Below the pieces are notes generated by a model. The model ran no database searches and was not told the DNA's origin. It saw nothing but the letters and a program-made list of their open reading frames with translations. Of a stretch of 64,000 bases of DNA, positions 1 to 8,782 are shown one piece after another. The stretch lies in the NCBI GenBank assembly GCA_041650375.1, contig JBAZLH010000002.1, positions 62,001 through 126,000 on the forward strand, written 5' to 3'. The translations under genes were made by a program, and so were the position numbers. This DNA comes from UBA6220 sp041650375. GTDB taxonomy: Bacteria > Patescibacteriota > Minisyncoccia > Minisyncoccales > Minisyncoccaceae. The stretch's first letter is position 1; each line of letters begins with the position of its first letter.

Positions 1-477
1 CGGTTCGTTAGCGGCAAAGCAAGCAATAAGCATCTCCTTGGTAACCCTTTGGATGTGCTCAATGCTGCTGATGACATAAATGTCTTCGTAATAAGCGGCA
101 CCACCCGTTTGTTTCACCATCTCCACCAAGGCCTCGGCTTCTTGTGTCGTGTTCTTTGGCTTAAACGGGAAGGGCGACTGAATAATCTCCACAACCAGCC
201 GGTCGCGGATTTGTTTTTCGGTCAAACCCTTAAAGGCGTTAAATTTTACCAATTCATTAATGCTATTTTCAATTGTCAGCTTGGCCATCGGGCCTTCCCC
301 ATTGGCTGAATCAAAAACAACCAATCTCCCTTCTTTTTCAAGCGCTAGATAAGCGCCCGTTGCAAACCTTCCATAGAAATAAGGGGCTATGCCGACAATA
401 GTGCTTTTATACATCGGCTCCCCAGGATTAAACCCATGGACATAAATGAGTATATTCTTTTTTACTTTTGGTGTCAT
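1..477 (-). CDS. YdcF/DUF218-like protein, C-terminus cut by window edge
   Basis: An ATG at 477 opens 159 codons that run off the left edge without a stop, so the 3' part is missing. The N-terminus (KKNILIYVHGFNPGE) and a later stretch with TTQEAEALVEMV followed by YVISSIEHIQRV resemble the YdcF/SanA DUF218 layout, in which a T-x-E-[EN]-A motif precedes a beta strand and a (T/S)S-x-x-H-x-x-R motif. Members are small envelope-associated or cytoplasmic proteins of uncertain chemistry. An AGAGG Shine-Dalgarno at 484-488 lies 6 nt before the ATG and a strong promoter lies upstream. A second relative of the same family is encoded at 2533-3219. The family call is inference from motifs. Confidence 0.6.
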   Translation of the reverse strand, partial: MTPKVKKNILIYVHGFNPGEPMYKSTIVGIAPYFYGRFATGAYLALEKEGRLVVFDSANGEGPMAKLTIENSINELVKFNAFKGLTEKQIRDRLVVEIIQSPFPFKPKNTTQEAEALVEMVKQTGGAAYYEDIYVISSIEHIQRVTKEMLIACFAANEP

Positions 478-510
478 TTTCAACCTCTTGCTCTCCTATG
501 AGCTACTTAT

Positions 511-539
511 TTTATACATTAAATTACTTGGTTTGTCAA
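511..539 (-). promoter_or_regulatory. Promoter of the YdcF-like gene
   Basis: On the minus strand TTGACA (534-539) is followed by a 17-nt spacer and TATAAA (511-516). It faces the gene starting at 477 and is back to back with a second promoter whose -35 begins at 546. Confidence 0.75.
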
Positions 540-545
540 TTAGTA

Positions 546-574
546 TTGACATATTAGTTATTTTAATTTATTAT
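546..574 (+). promoter_or_regulatory. Promoter of the 684-1334 gene
   Basis: TTGACA (546-551), 17-nt spacer, TATTAT (569-574). The predicted start near 581 gives the following gene a leader of about 100 nt. The two divergent -35 boxes are only 6 nt apart. Confidence 0.75.
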
Positions 575-600
575 ATATTCAGTTCATAAAACCATTTTAT

Positions 601-638
601 GGGTAGCGCAATATGATTTTAGGCTTATTGCGCTGCCC
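601..638 (+). promoter_or_regulatory. Strong hairpin in the 5' leader
   Basis: GGGTAGCGCAATA (601-613) pairs with TATTGCGCTGCCC (626-638): 13 bp with one G-T pair and a 12-nt loop. No T-run follows in either direction, so it is not an ordinary terminator. It sits wholly inside the predicted leader of the next gene and could affect mRNA stability or bind a ligand or protein; which one is unknown. Confidence 0.6.
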
Positions 639-683
639 GCAAACTTATATTGCAGGAGCACATTAACAGAGGTGAAAAAAACG

Positions 684-1334
684 ATGAAAAAAGACATCGG
701 GGTAGACGCGGCCAAATTGGCTGGTCTAATGATAGACATAATGCAAAAACTAAGAAATGGAAGCATAACAATCGACCATCTCGAAATGTTTGCATGCTCC
801 AGGGCTAAAAGAGATTATCTTGTTAATCCTTTTCGCGAGGCAATGTCATTTGAGCTTAAAGTTCCAAACGATTACGAACACGAAAAACAATTATCCCGTT
901 TTGCATCAATAGTTGATATGCCCGTAGAAGAAGGTGTTAATGACGAAAATTTTTCCAGAGTAAGCCATCGACTCGCTCCCGGCGAAACATATATCGTCAA
1001 AATCTATCTTGTTGAGGGTGCTTATTCCCAACAATGCGTTGACTTCTTAATCTCTAAGGGAGCTCTCTTGACCGGAGTTCAGGGATTGTCTCTTGCCTGG
1101 AAAAAAATTAAAAACTTCTTACCGGAAGATAAGACCATTGTATCTTTTGATCTTTTGAAAAACTTCCCCTATGATGAACAAATCCAGGATCGTTTAGTAG
1201 AAGAAGCTTTTCTGTTTAATCTCACTGAAGATTCCACCCTTGTCCCCTATATCGCCAAGAAAAACGAAAAAATGGGCACGCTTGTTTTTTCAACACATTG
1301 GAACGGGTGGATGCTTGCTTTTTTTAAAAAATAA
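684..1334 (+). CDS. Conserved Parcubacteria-type hypothetical protein
   Basis: This is a 216-residue soluble protein of unknown function. Its N-terminus, with AAKLAGLMIDIMQKLRNG then SITIDHLEMF, matches in style a hypothetical family I associate with Parcubacteria genomes; that link is from memory. I see no signal peptide, membrane segment or catalytic motif. A GTG at 672 is in frame, but AGAGGTG at 668-674 works as a Shine-Dalgarno for the ATG at 684, so I prefer 684. The gene is monocistronic: it has its own promoter, a hairpin leader and a terminator directly after the stop. It converges on the MFS gene. Confidence 0.75.
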   Translation: MKKDIGVDAAKLAGLMIDIMQKLRNGSITIDHLEMFACSRAKRDYLVNPFREAMSFELKVPNDYEHEKQLSRFASIVDMPVEEGVNDENFSRVSHRLAPGETYIVKIYLVEGAYSQQCVDFLISKGALLTGVQGLSLAWKKIKNFLPEDKTIVSFDLLKNFPYDEQIQDRLVEEAFLFNLTEDSTLVPYIAKKNEKMGTLVFSTHWNGWMLAFFKK

Positions 1335-1343
1335 CTATTATAT

Positions 1344-1373
1344 GGCTATTGCCCCGCGCAATAGTCTTTTTTT
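1344..1373 (+). terminator. Intrinsic terminator
   Basis: A stem GGCTATTGC / GCAATAGTC (1344-1366) is followed by seven T residues (1367-1373). It lies 10 nt after the stop of the upstream gene, and its T-run overlaps the stop codon of the converging MFS gene. Confidence 0.85.
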
Positions 1374-2529
1374 ATGCGCTAAAAACTTCCTGGGAAATTT
1401 TGTTTTTAATTTCTTTTAGTTCAAGTTTGAAAAATGGAAGTAAAATGAGCGCGGAAACGAAGATCGCCAAAATTGAAATATAATAAAGGCTATTAATGCT
1501 TTCTTTAAACATTCCCGAAACAAACAACGTTATTACAACCGCCACATTTTGCACCATCCAAAATAAAGCTGAAACCGGCTCTAAGTTGTCTTTCGTGGTT
1601 ACGTCCCCTATCAAAGCGTAAGTTATCGGCTTCATAAGCGCGGTATTCAAAGCCAATAAAATTATTCCCAAAACAAAATAAATTTTTACACTCAAAAACA
1701 ATAATCCCAAAACCATTAAAAGATAAGAAAAGCCTATCATTATTTTTCGGCCATGAACATCCGACAACCTGCCAAAAAAATACGACAATAAAATCGGCAA
1801 AGCGTAAAACAAAAATGAAAGCGGCCCAACGAAAGAAGCTCCCAAAATATCTTTAATTTGAATCGGAATTATTCCGATTACAAACCCATAACTTAAATTA
1901 GCAACAAACCAAATACTGGACAGCCGAATCGCGGTTTTGCTTGTAATGGATTTTTTAATCAATTCAAATTGGTTTTTCTTTTGTTCAATCCTCACGTCTT
2001 CAAGAGTTAAAATAAAAAAGGTTCCCAAAATTGGAAAAGCGGAAAAAACCAAAAACGGGACATTAAAAGAAAAATAAGAAACCAGGAACCCCAAAAGTAT
2101 GACCCCGGCCGCGGAACCAAAGGATTGGAAAGAATTAAAAATTCCAGAATTCTTGCCGTATTCGTCCTCCTTGCTTACTCTTATTAAATAACAACTGGCG
2201 CCCATCCATAAAAGAGAGGCCGAGATCCCCAATAACACGGAAGAACCGTATATCGCCCAGCTTGATTTAGTTAATAAAGAGAGGATAAAAATAACGTACA
2301 TTAACGAGCTCAACAGCATACATTTCTTTGAGCCGAATTTGGAAATAAGCCAAACGGAAAAAGGATTAAAAACAATAAAAGACAAATAAACCAAAATTAA
2401 TGAACGGAAGCCCACTTCCACTATTCCCGCTTCGGAAAAAAACGTGGTCATATATTGCTGAACCCCGTTAAATCCGAAAAATATCAAAAGAAAACTTAAG
2501 CTTAGTATCTTTATTTCCCTTGCTGCCAT
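1372..2529 (-). CDS. MFS transporter
   Basis: A 385-residue integral membrane protein with about twelve hydrophobic segments and a long polar loop near residues 185-205 separating two six-helix halves, as in the major facilitator superfamily. The stretch FGRLSDVHGRKIMI in the second half matches the MFS loop motif G-R-x-x-D-x-x-G-R-[RK]. Substrate cannot be read from the sequence; drug or metabolite efflux is typical of the group. It starts 3 nt after the YdcF-like gene stop, so it is the distal gene of the leuS operon. Hydrophobic C-terminus ends with a charged tail (KLELKEIKNKISQ). Confidence 0.85.
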   Translation of the reverse strand: MAAREIKILSLSFLLIFFGFNGVQQYMTTFFSEAGIVEVGFRSLILVYLSFIVFNPFSVWLISKFGSKKCMLLSSLMYVIFILSLLTKSSWAIYGSSVLLGISASLLWMGASCYLIRVSKEDEYGKNSGIFNSFQSFGSAAGVILLGFLVSYFSFNVPFLVFSAFPILGTFFILTLEDVRIEQKKNQFELIKKSITSKTAIRLSSIWFVANLSYGFVIGIIPIQIKDILGASFVGPLSFLFYALPILLSYFFGRLSDVHGRKIMIGFSYLLMVLGLLFLSVKIYFVLGIILLALNTALMKPITYALIGDVTTKDNLEPVSALFWMVQNVAVVITLFVSGMFKESINSLYYISILAIFVSALILLPFFKLELKEIKNKISQEVFSA

Positions 2530-2532
2530 AAG

Positions 2533-3219
2533 CTATTTATATTTATCCAAGAATTCATTAACCGCCTTAATTGTTCCCGCGGCTTTTGAAGCTTTTAAAA
2601 TCTTGGCAAATAAATCCGGGAAATTCCGGCTTAAAGGTATTTCAAAAATCAAAACATCTTTAATGCCGTATTTTTCCTTATCTTCTTCTGTTTTCGGGCC
2701 ATACAAGGTGGCGCTCCCCCGAATCTCAAGATTGGCGACAATGGGAGTATCTTTAAAAACATCAAACGCCTCCCTATAAATCCTGGCAACATGGTCCGGG
2801 CTGCTCACGCAAATCAATTTATAATAACCGCCTTGTTTTTCCAAAAAATTCTTGGCCACTTGGAGTTCTTCGGTTGTCATTGTATTCTGCTCTAAATCCT
2901 CAACCAATTTAAAAACTTTACCAACTTTTTCGCGGATTTGCCCAATGGAAACATTTTCCAAAGATTTTAAGATTGTAAAATCTTTTAATTTATCAAACCT
3001 TTCATCCAGCAACTCTTTCATCAAGCGGCCGGTGCTTTTTCCGTCTTTAAAAATCAACGACCCCAATAATAAAAGTAAATCCGCTTCTTCTTCAAAAAGA
3101 GCGGCAATGGCCGTGGGAATTCTGCCCGGCTTGTCGGGCGCTTCTCCCCAAACCACGTAATCCCAGTTAGGTTCTTTGGCTCCGTAGCTGTGCAATAAAA
3201 TAGCTGTTTTGGATTTCAT
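2533..3219 (-). CDS. YdcF/DUF218-like protein
   Basis: A 228-residue soluble protein. It begins KTAILLHSYGAKEP, then has a region LLLLLGSLIFKDGKSTGRLM and the diagnostic pair TTEELQVAKNFLE and VSSPDHVARIYREAF. This layout of an (S/T)T-x-E-E helix followed by a beta strand and S-P-x-H-x-x-R fits the DUF218/YdcF family. It has no signal peptide, unlike SanA. It lies between leuS (3 nt gap) and the MFS gene (3 nt gap), so the three are surely cotranscribed. A paralogue-like protein is encoded at 1-477. Function unknown; assignment is from motifs only. Confidence 0.6.
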   Translation of the reverse strand: MKSKTAILLHSYGAKEPNWDYVVWGEAPDKPGRIPTAIAALFEEEADLLLLLGSLIFKDGKSTGRLMKELLDERFDKLKDFTILKSLENVSIGQIREKVGKVFKLVEDLEQNTMTTEELQVAKNFLEKQGGYYKLICVSSPDHVARIYREAFDVFKDTPIVANLEIRGSATLYGPKTEEDKEKYGIKDVLIFEIPLSRNFPDLFAKILKASKAAGTIKAVNEFLDKYK

Positions 3220-3222
3220 TAA

Positions 3223-5640
3223 TTAGTCGGTTAAAATATTTATAATTCTGTTCGGCACAAAAATAACTTCTTTTATCTCTTTGCCATTAAGCCAAGTTTT
3301 TATTTTCTCGCTTCTTTGGGCGAGCTCCAACGCGCTTTCTTTATCAATATCCATTGCCACTTCTATCTTATCCCTGACCTTGCCGTTTACTTGCGCCACT
3401 AAAATAATATTTTCTTGAATTATGGCGGCTGAATCTGCTTCGGGCCAAGATTCCAGCGCAATGCTGTTTTTATTATCCAGCTCGCTCCATAATTCTTCGC
3501 AAAAATGCGGAGCAAAAGGAGCGAATATTTTTAACATTTTTTCAATCTCAATAATCCCCCACTCGTTCTTGCGCTCGGAAACCAAATTAATATATTCCAT
3601 AAAAAAAGCCACGCAAGTATTAAACTTCATTTTTTCCAAATCTTCGCCCACTTTTTTAACCAGCTTATTGGTTTCCGAAATAATTTGTTGGCTGCTTTCT
3701 TTATTGCCCTTGAGACTTAAAATTAAATCCCAAGTTTTATTTAAAAATCTAAACACGCCCTTTACGCCTTGCGGGTTCCAAGCAATCGCCTGGTCAAACG
3801 GGCCCATAAACATTTCGTAAACTCTCAAAGTATCGGCGCCGAATTCTTCAATAATTTCATTCGGGGAAACCGTATTGCCTTTTGATTTAGACATTTTTTG
3901 CCCGTCCGGAGCCAAGATTAATCCCACGTTCCTTAATTTTTGGAACGGCTCAATCGTGCTGATTGCGCCGATATCAAATAAAAATTTATGCCAAAACCTG
4001 GAATACAATAAATGTAAAACCGCGTGCTCGGCTCCACCCACGTACAAATCCACGGGCATCCATTTTTTTTCTTTGTTTTTATCCGCCAATTCTTTTTCGT
4101 TTCGCGGGTCAAGAAAACGTAAATAATACCAACAGCTACCGGCCCATTGCGGCATTGTATTGGTTTCACGCTTCGCCGGTCCTCCGCATTTGGGGCATTT
4201 CACGTTTACCCATTCCGTAATCGCGGCCAAGGGCGACTCGCCCGTGCCGGTTGGCTCATATTTTTCCACTTGGGGCAATTCCAACGGCAAATCTTTTTCT
4301 TCCAAGGCCACCATTCCGCATTTCTCGCAATGGATTATGGGAATTGGCTCGCCCCAATATCTTTGCCTGGAGAAAACCCAATCACGCAACTTATAATTTA
4401 TTTTTTTCTCAGCTAATTTTTGTTTCTTTAATTCTTGCCCGATTTTTTCCCTAGCCTCTTCCGAACTTAGCCCGTCAAAACCATTAGAATTAAAAACTAT
4501 TCCATCTTCCGTAAAAGCTTCGTTTTCTTTGCTTTCGCCTTGTTTCAGCTTAATTACGTAAATAATCGGCAACGCGTATTTTTTAGCAAAATCAAAATCC
4601 CGGATATCATGCGCCGGCACGGCCATAACCGCGCCCGTACCATAATGCCCTAAAACATAATCAGCCACAAAAATTTTAACTTCTTGGTTGTTGATCGGAT
4701 TAATCGCCGTAATTCCTTTCACTTCCACTCCGCTCTTATCTTTAACTTCGCTGATTCTTTCTCTATCACTCTTGTTCTTGGCTTTATTGATATAATCAAG
4801 CACTTCATCGTAATTGGTTATTTTGTTTGCGAGCGATAACAAAAGCGGATGTTCCGGAGCCAAAACAACATAAGTGCAGCCGAAAAGGGTGTCTGTCCTG
4901 GTTGTAAAAACCGATATTTTTTCATCTTCATTTTTTAAAGGAAAAACCAATTCCCATCCTTCGCTTCGGCCAATCCAATTTTTCTGCATTTCTTTAATTT
5001 TATCGGGCCAATCCAAAGAATCTAAATCCATGAGCAGCCTATCCGCGTAGTCCGTAATTTTCAAAACCCATTGGTTAATTTCTTTTTTGGTCGTCGGCGT
5101 GCCGCACCTTTCACAATCTCCCTCCACCACTTCTTCATTAGCCAAACCGGTTTTGCAAGACGGGCACCAATTGATGGGCAATAATTTTTTATACGCCAAG
5201 CCATTCTCGTATAATTTTAAAAATATCCACTGCGTCCATTTGTAATAAGCCGGATCGGTTGAATTGATTTCCCTATCCCAGTCATAACTCAAACCCGTGG
5301 TTTCCATCTGTATTTTGATATTGGAAATATTTTTAGCTGTGGTAATCGCCGGATGAATTCCGGTTTTAATCGCGTAATTTTCAGCCGGTAAACCAAAAGC
5401 ATCCCAGCCCATGGGATGTAAAACATTATATCCTTGCATTCTTTTCATTCTCGCAAGGATATCGGTTGCGACATAACCCTTGAAATGCCCAACGTGCAAG
5501 CCAACTCCCGAAGGATAAGGAAACATATCCAGGCAATAATATTTCGGCCGGCCTGGCTCTTCGTTGGTTTTATAAATTTTATTTTTTTCCCAAAAATCCT
5601 GCCACTTTTTTTCTATTTGTTTCGGCTCGTAATTTTTCAT
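3223..5640 (-). CDS. leuS: Leucyl-tRNA synthetase
   Basis: Class I synthetase charging tRNA-Leu. Visible features in order: the HIGH-type motif PYPSGVGLHVGH near residues 41-52, a zinc knuckle CPSC...CERCG, the CP1 editing domain with the threonine-rich TTRTDTLFG, and KMSKS in GQKMSKSKGN. About 805 residues, slightly short but normal for the family. A TTG at 5652 would add four codons, but the ATG at 5640 gives the usual start MKNYEPKQIEKKW and I choose it. No Shine-Dalgarno is visible. It follows the small membrane gene at 5645-5848 by 4 nt, so translation is probably coupled. Confidence 0.97.
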   Translation of the reverse strand: MKNYEPKQIEKKWQDFWEKNKIYKTNEEPGRPKYYCLDMFPYPSGVGLHVGHFKGYVATDILARMKRMQGYNVLHPMGWDAFGLPAENYAIKTGIHPAITTAKNISNIKIQMETTGLSYDWDREINSTDPAYYKWTQWIFLKLYENGLAYKKLLPINWCPSCKTGLANEEVVEGDCERCGTPTTKKEINQWVLKITDYADRLLMDLDSLDWPDKIKEMQKNWIGRSEGWELVFPLKNEDEKISVFTTRTDTLFGCTYVVLAPEHPLLLSLANKITNYDEVLDYINKAKNKSDRERISEVKDKSGVEVKGITAINPINNQEVKIFVADYVLGHYGTGAVMAVPAHDIRDFDFAKKYALPIIYVIKLKQGESKENEAFTEDGIVFNSNGFDGLSSEEAREKIGQELKKQKLAEKKINYKLRDWVFSRQRYWGEPIPIIHCEKCGMVALEEKDLPLELPQVEKYEPTGTGESPLAAITEWVNVKCPKCGGPAKRETNTMPQWAGSCWYYLRFLDPRNEKELADKNKEKKWMPVDLYVGGAEHAVLHLLYSRFWHKFLFDIGAISTIEPFQKLRNVGLILAPDGQKMSKSKGNTVSPNEIIEEFGADTLRVYEMFMGPFDQAIAWNPQGVKGVFRFLNKTWDLILSLKGNKESSQQIISETNKLVKKVGEDLEKMKFNTCVAFFMEYINLVSERKNEWGIIEIEKMLKIFAPFAPHFCEELWSELDNKNSIALESWPEADSAAIIQENIILVAQVNGKVRDKIEVAMDIDKESALELAQRSEKIKTWLNGKEIKEVIFVPNRIINILTD

Positions 5641-5644
5641 ATTA

Positions 5645-5848
5645 TTAAACAATAATCATCGCCAGAATGGCTAAAATAACCGCGATTATAATCTCCCCCC
5701 AATAATAAGCATCGTCGTCAAATTTGGTTTTTAAAATCGCCCTTTCCAATAAAGGTTTGCTGAACAAAATTATGGCAAAAAAACCCAATCCCACGGAAAG
5801 GCCAAACAATAATTTTCGGATAATCGTCAATATTATGGCGGTTTGCAT
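5645..5848 (-). CDS. Small two-helix membrane protein
   Basis: A 67-residue protein with two hydrophobic segments (near residues 12-30 and 49-67) separated by a charged loop KTKFDDDAYYWGE. I do not recognise it. It is the first gene of the leuS operon. A -10-like TATTCT lies exactly 6 nt before its ATG, so its mRNA may have no leader. Confidence 0.6.
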   Translation of the reverse strand: MQTAIILTIIRKLLFGLSVGLGFFAIILFSKPLLERAILKTKFDDDAYYWGEIIIAVILAILAMIIV

Positions 5849-5854
5849 GTTTTA

Positions 5855-5860
5855 AGAATA
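5855..5860 (-). promoter_or_regulatory. Candidate -10 box of the leuS operon (leaderless type)
   Basis: TATTCT (minus strand) followed by 6 nt and the ATG at 5848. TTTAAA lies 16 nt upstream as a weak -35. Predicted transcription start coincides with the A of ATG. Confidence 0.45.
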
Positions 5861-6014
5861 TCACGCGTAAGGGAATTTTAAAAGACCTAAATTAAACGCC
5901 TAAAACCGGGCTTATCGGCAAAGGGCTTTATTTTTTTCACAGATATGCTAAAACAATATTAGCTCTTTTATTGACCATCGGTCTCTGGAAGGGCGATGAA
6001 TCGCTCGAGGAACC

Positions 6015-6428
6015 ATGAAAAGAATTAAGGCATTTCTAATCGCCTTATTGGCGCTATTCATGATCGTTCTTCTTCTCTGCGCGATAACAGGCCTTATCAA
6101 TCCTGCCAATGCGACAATAGCCGCGACGACCGGTATTTTTGTAACATTGGTTGGCCCCAGCGTAATCATGGGACAAAAGAAGGACAATGACTGCAGTTTT
6201 TCCAGCGCCATTGAGGCAACCGGAACAGGCCCTCCCTTCGAAAATGGACGGCTAATTGCACCAATGGAACTTCAGAACGCCCAGACAACCGGCAACGGCA
6301 ACATCAATGAGGACAACCTTATCTCCTCATGCCACGGATCTGACAAAAAGGGTACTAACTTAAGCTGGTTTGTAAGCACAAGGATTATCACTGATCGCGG
6401 CCCTCCGGTCGGCGCAATATCACTTTGA
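6015..6428 (+). CDS. Small membrane-anchored hypothetical protein
   Basis: 137 residues. The first ~28 residues (MKRIKAFLIALLALFMIVLL) form a positively charged, then hydrophobic, segment that could be a signal anchor; a second hydrophobic stretch ends near VIMGQKK. The remaining ~80 residues are polar with two cysteines and no recognised fold. A GAGG Shine-Dalgarno (6007-6010) is 4 nt before the ATG. It is a stand-alone plus-strand unit between two minus-strand operons, with two terminator hairpins after it. The product is not recognised, and codon content gives only modest support. Confidence 0.55.
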   Translation: MKRIKAFLIALLALFMIVLLLCAITGLINPANATIAATTGIFVTLVGPSVIMGQKKDNDCSFSSAIEATGTGPPFENGRLIAPMELQNAQTTGNGNINEDNLISSCHGSDKKGTNLSWFVSTRIITDRGPPVGAISL

Positions 6429-6455
6429 GAATCAGAGCCAGAAACATTCAGAAAA

Positions 6456-6483
6456 AAAGGGAGCAACACATTTGCTTCCTTTC
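6456..6483 (+). terminator. Hairpin after the 6015-6428 gene
   Basis: AAAGGGAGCAA pairs with TTGCTTCCTTT through about 11 bp including a G-T pair; the T-rich tail is weak (TCTATTTTT). Confidence 0.6.
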
Positions 6484-6497
6484 TCTATTTTTACAGC

Positions 6498-6520
6498 AAA
6501 ACCCGAAATCCCGGGTTTTT
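6498..6520. terminator. Bidirectional intrinsic terminator
   Basis: AAAACCCG (6498-6505) and CGGGTTTT (6512-6519) form an 8-bp stem followed by T residues. It directly abuts the tatD stop, so it can serve both the plus-strand gene and the end of the glyS-tatD operon. Confidence 0.75.
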
Positions 6521-7307
6521 ATTTTAGATTAAATAATTGAATGGCGTTATTGTCAGTGGCGGCAACCACTTCTTCCGCGCTTACGCCTTTTAATTTGGCG
6601 ATTGTTTCCGCGATTATTGTTAAAGATAAAGGATTGTTCCTTTTTTCAAACCCGGTTGGCGGCAAAAACGGGCAATCTGTTTCCAAGAGTATTTTTTGGA
6701 GCGGGCAATTTTTGACCACTTCTTTTAAATTCATTTTAAACATTATCCCGTTAAGCCCAATAAAATAACCCATTGCGATAAATTTTTGAGCTTGTTCCCA
6801 ATTGCCGGTAAAGCAATGGACTACTCCTTTAGTTTTCCTTTTTTCCAAAATATCGGTTAATTCATCCATTGCCGCCCGGCAATGGATAATTATCGGCAAA
6901 TTAAATTCGTCGGCCAAGTCCAATTGCTTGATAAATATTTCTTGCTGTTTTTTGATTAAAATTTCCTGGTTTTCTTTTTCCTTTGGCATCCGCCAAAAAT
7001 CCAGGCCTATCTCCCCTATAGCAACTGTTTTTTCGTTAATCAGTTTTTTGTAAATCCCGTAATCAAAATCTTTTTCCAATCTTTCGCCTTCAAAATTGGA
7101 AAACTGCGTTTCAATGTTGCCGGGATGCAAGCCCACGGCCGCGTAAATATTTTCATAATTCCCCGCCAACTTAACCGCCCTCTCGGAAGTGTCAAAATTA
7201 GTTCCCGGATTAATTATTTTAATTCCCAAATCAAAGCATTTTTTAATAAGCTCTTCCCGGTCGCTATCAAAATCCGGAAAATCCAAATGCGCGTGAGTAT
7301 CAATCAT
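6519..7307 (-). CDS. tatD: TatD family metal-dependent DNase
   Basis: 262 residues. The HxH metal ligands are at residues 5 and 7 (MIDTHAHLD), followed by GEIGLDFWR, HCRAA and the late ETDCPFLPP motif, all typical of TatD/YcfH hydrolases. These are cytoplasmic 3'-5' deoxyribonucleases or related amidohydrolase-fold enzymes linked to DNA repair or D-aminoacyl-tRNA turnover. Start overlaps the end of metG by 8 nt, and metG-tatD is a widespread gene pair. Last gene of the operon, before a terminator. Confidence 0.93.
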   Translation of the reverse strand: MIDTHAHLDFPDFDSDREELIKKCFDLGIKIINPGTNFDTSERAVKLAGNYENIYAAVGLHPGNIETQFSNFEGERLEKDFDYGIYKKLINEKTVAIGEIGLDFWRMPKEKENQEILIKKQQEIFIKQLDLADEFNLPIIIHCRAAMDELTDILEKRKTKGVVHCFTGNWEQAQKFIAMGYFIGLNGIMFKMNLKEVVKNCPLQKILLETDCPFLPPTGFEKRNNPLSLTIIAETIAKLKGVSAEEVVAATDNNAIQLFNLK

Positions 7308-8769
7308 TTTGAATTCTGGGGAACAAGGATTCCCCTTTTTTTATGTTATAAACTCCGTTTTGTCCATTTAAAGCATTAAGCATTTTTTTTGATGTGGTTG
7401 GCAAAAACGGCTCTATCAGTTCGGCGATATTTTTCAAAGAATACAGCAAATTGGAAAATATTTCTTTTTGCAACGCCGCATCTGTTATTGACCAAGGCTT
7501 TTGGTCTTCAATGTATTTATCGCATGAAGCCACCAATGTCCAAATCTCGGCCAAAGTTTCGTTTAAATTAATAAAATTATCATTATATTTAACAATTAAA
7601 TCAGCCACTTCTTTTTTGGTAAACTCATTCGGTTTTATTTCAAAATCCTCGGCTAAGCCGGCTTTTTCCACCATTGTCAAAGTTCTGGCGAATAAATTGC
7701 CCAACCCGCTCGCCAAATCGGAATTATATCTTTTCTCCAGTTTTTCAAAAGTGAAATCACCATCGCCCAATGCCGGTATTTCGCGCAACAAAAAATATCT
7801 AACCGCGTCCGCCCCGTATTTTTTTGTTAATTCAATCGGGTCAACCACGTTGCCAACAGACTTGGACATTTTTTTTCCGTCTACCGTGATATATCCGTGG
7901 CTAAAAATAGCTTTGGGCAAATTCAAGCCCGCGGACAACAACATCGCCGGCCAATAAATCGCGTGGAATCTGGTAATGCCCTTGCCCACCACGTGCAAAC
8001 GCGCACCATCGCCCTGCCAAAATTCTTTAAACTTGGTTTCATCTTCACTGCCATAGCCCAAGGCGGTAATATAATTAATCAAAGCATCAAACCAAACCCA
8101 AATCTTTTGCGTGCTGTCGCCGGGCACGTCAATGCCCCACCCTTTGGCCCTTTCCGCGGAACGCGAAATGCAAAAATCTTGCAACCCGGAATTGATAAAA
8201 CTCAGATACTCGTTCTTCCTTGCTTCCGGAATTATTTTTAATTCATCTGTTTCAATTATTTTTTTAATCCTTTCTGCGTAATTCGTTAATTTAAAAAAAT
8301 AATTCTCTTCTTCTATCAGCTCCGGCTTAACGCCGTGCTCGGGGCAAAAACCTTCTTCCGTAAGCTCTTCTTCTTTGTAAAACTCTTCACAGCCCACGCA
8401 ATATAAGCCCGCGTATTTCTTTTTATAAATATCCTTGGAGCACACAGCCCAAAGCTTTTGGGCGCCAACAATATGGCGCGGCTCGGTCGTTCGGATAAAA
8501 TCATCAAACGACACGTTTAAAACATCTTTCAAATCGTGAAATTTTTGTGAATTTTTTTCCACCAATTCAGTAACCGGAATGCCCAGCTTTTCCGCGCTCT
8601 GCACGTTTTTCAAACTGTTTTCGTCCGTGCCGGACAAAAACCAAACATCATCGCTTAAATTGCGGTGATGCCTTGCCAAGGCGTCAGCTTGGACGAATTC
8701 CAAAGCATGCCCCAAATGCGGAACAGCGTTAACGTAAGGGATAGACGTGGTAATAAATACTTTTTTCAT
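7300..8769 (-). CDS. metG: Methionyl-tRNA synthetase
   Basis: About 489 residues. HIGH appears as HLGH near residue 18 (PYVNAVPHLGH), a single metal knuckle is suggested by CVGCEEF...CPEH, the WFDALINYI signature is present, and the KMSKS loop is GKKMSKSVGN. It charges initiator and elongator tRNA-Met. It is the short form without a C-terminal tRNA-binding domain. An upstream in-frame extension of 24 codons exists, but MKKVFITTSIPYVNA is the standard family start, so I use the ATG at 8769. It overlaps tatD and follows the AI-2E family gene by 13 nt. Confidence 0.97.
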   Translation of the reverse strand: MKKVFITTSIPYVNAVPHLGHALEFVQADALARHHRNLSDDVWFLSGTDENSLKNVQSAEKLGIPVTELVEKNSQKFHDLKDVLNVSFDDFIRTTEPRHIVGAQKLWAVCSKDIYKKKYAGLYCVGCEEFYKEEELTEEGFCPEHGVKPELIEEENYFFKLTNYAERIKKIIETDELKIIPEARKNEYLSFINSGLQDFCISRSAERAKGWGIDVPGDSTQKIWVWFDALINYITALGYGSEDETKFKEFWQGDGARLHVVGKGITRFHAIYWPAMLLSAGLNLPKAIFSHGYITVDGKKMSKSVGNVVDPIELTKKYGADAVRYFLLREIPALGDGDFTFEKLEKRYNSDLASGLGNLFARTLTMVEKAGLAEDFEIKPNEFTKKEVADLIVKYNDNFINLNETLAEIWTLVASCDKYIEDQKPWSITDAALQKEIFSNLLYSLKNIAELIEPFLPTTSKKMLNALNGQNGVYNIKKGESLFPRIQND

Positions 8770-8782
8770 TGTTTCAATTCTG

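Noticed and set aside
672..683. GTG start at 672 for the hypothetical protein
   Set aside because: The AGAGGTG containing this GTG is better placed as the Shine-Dalgarno of the ATG at 684.
3963..4454. Several overlapping plus-strand frames opposite leuS
   Set aside because: All are antisense shadows of a conserved synthetase; no start signals or family motifs.
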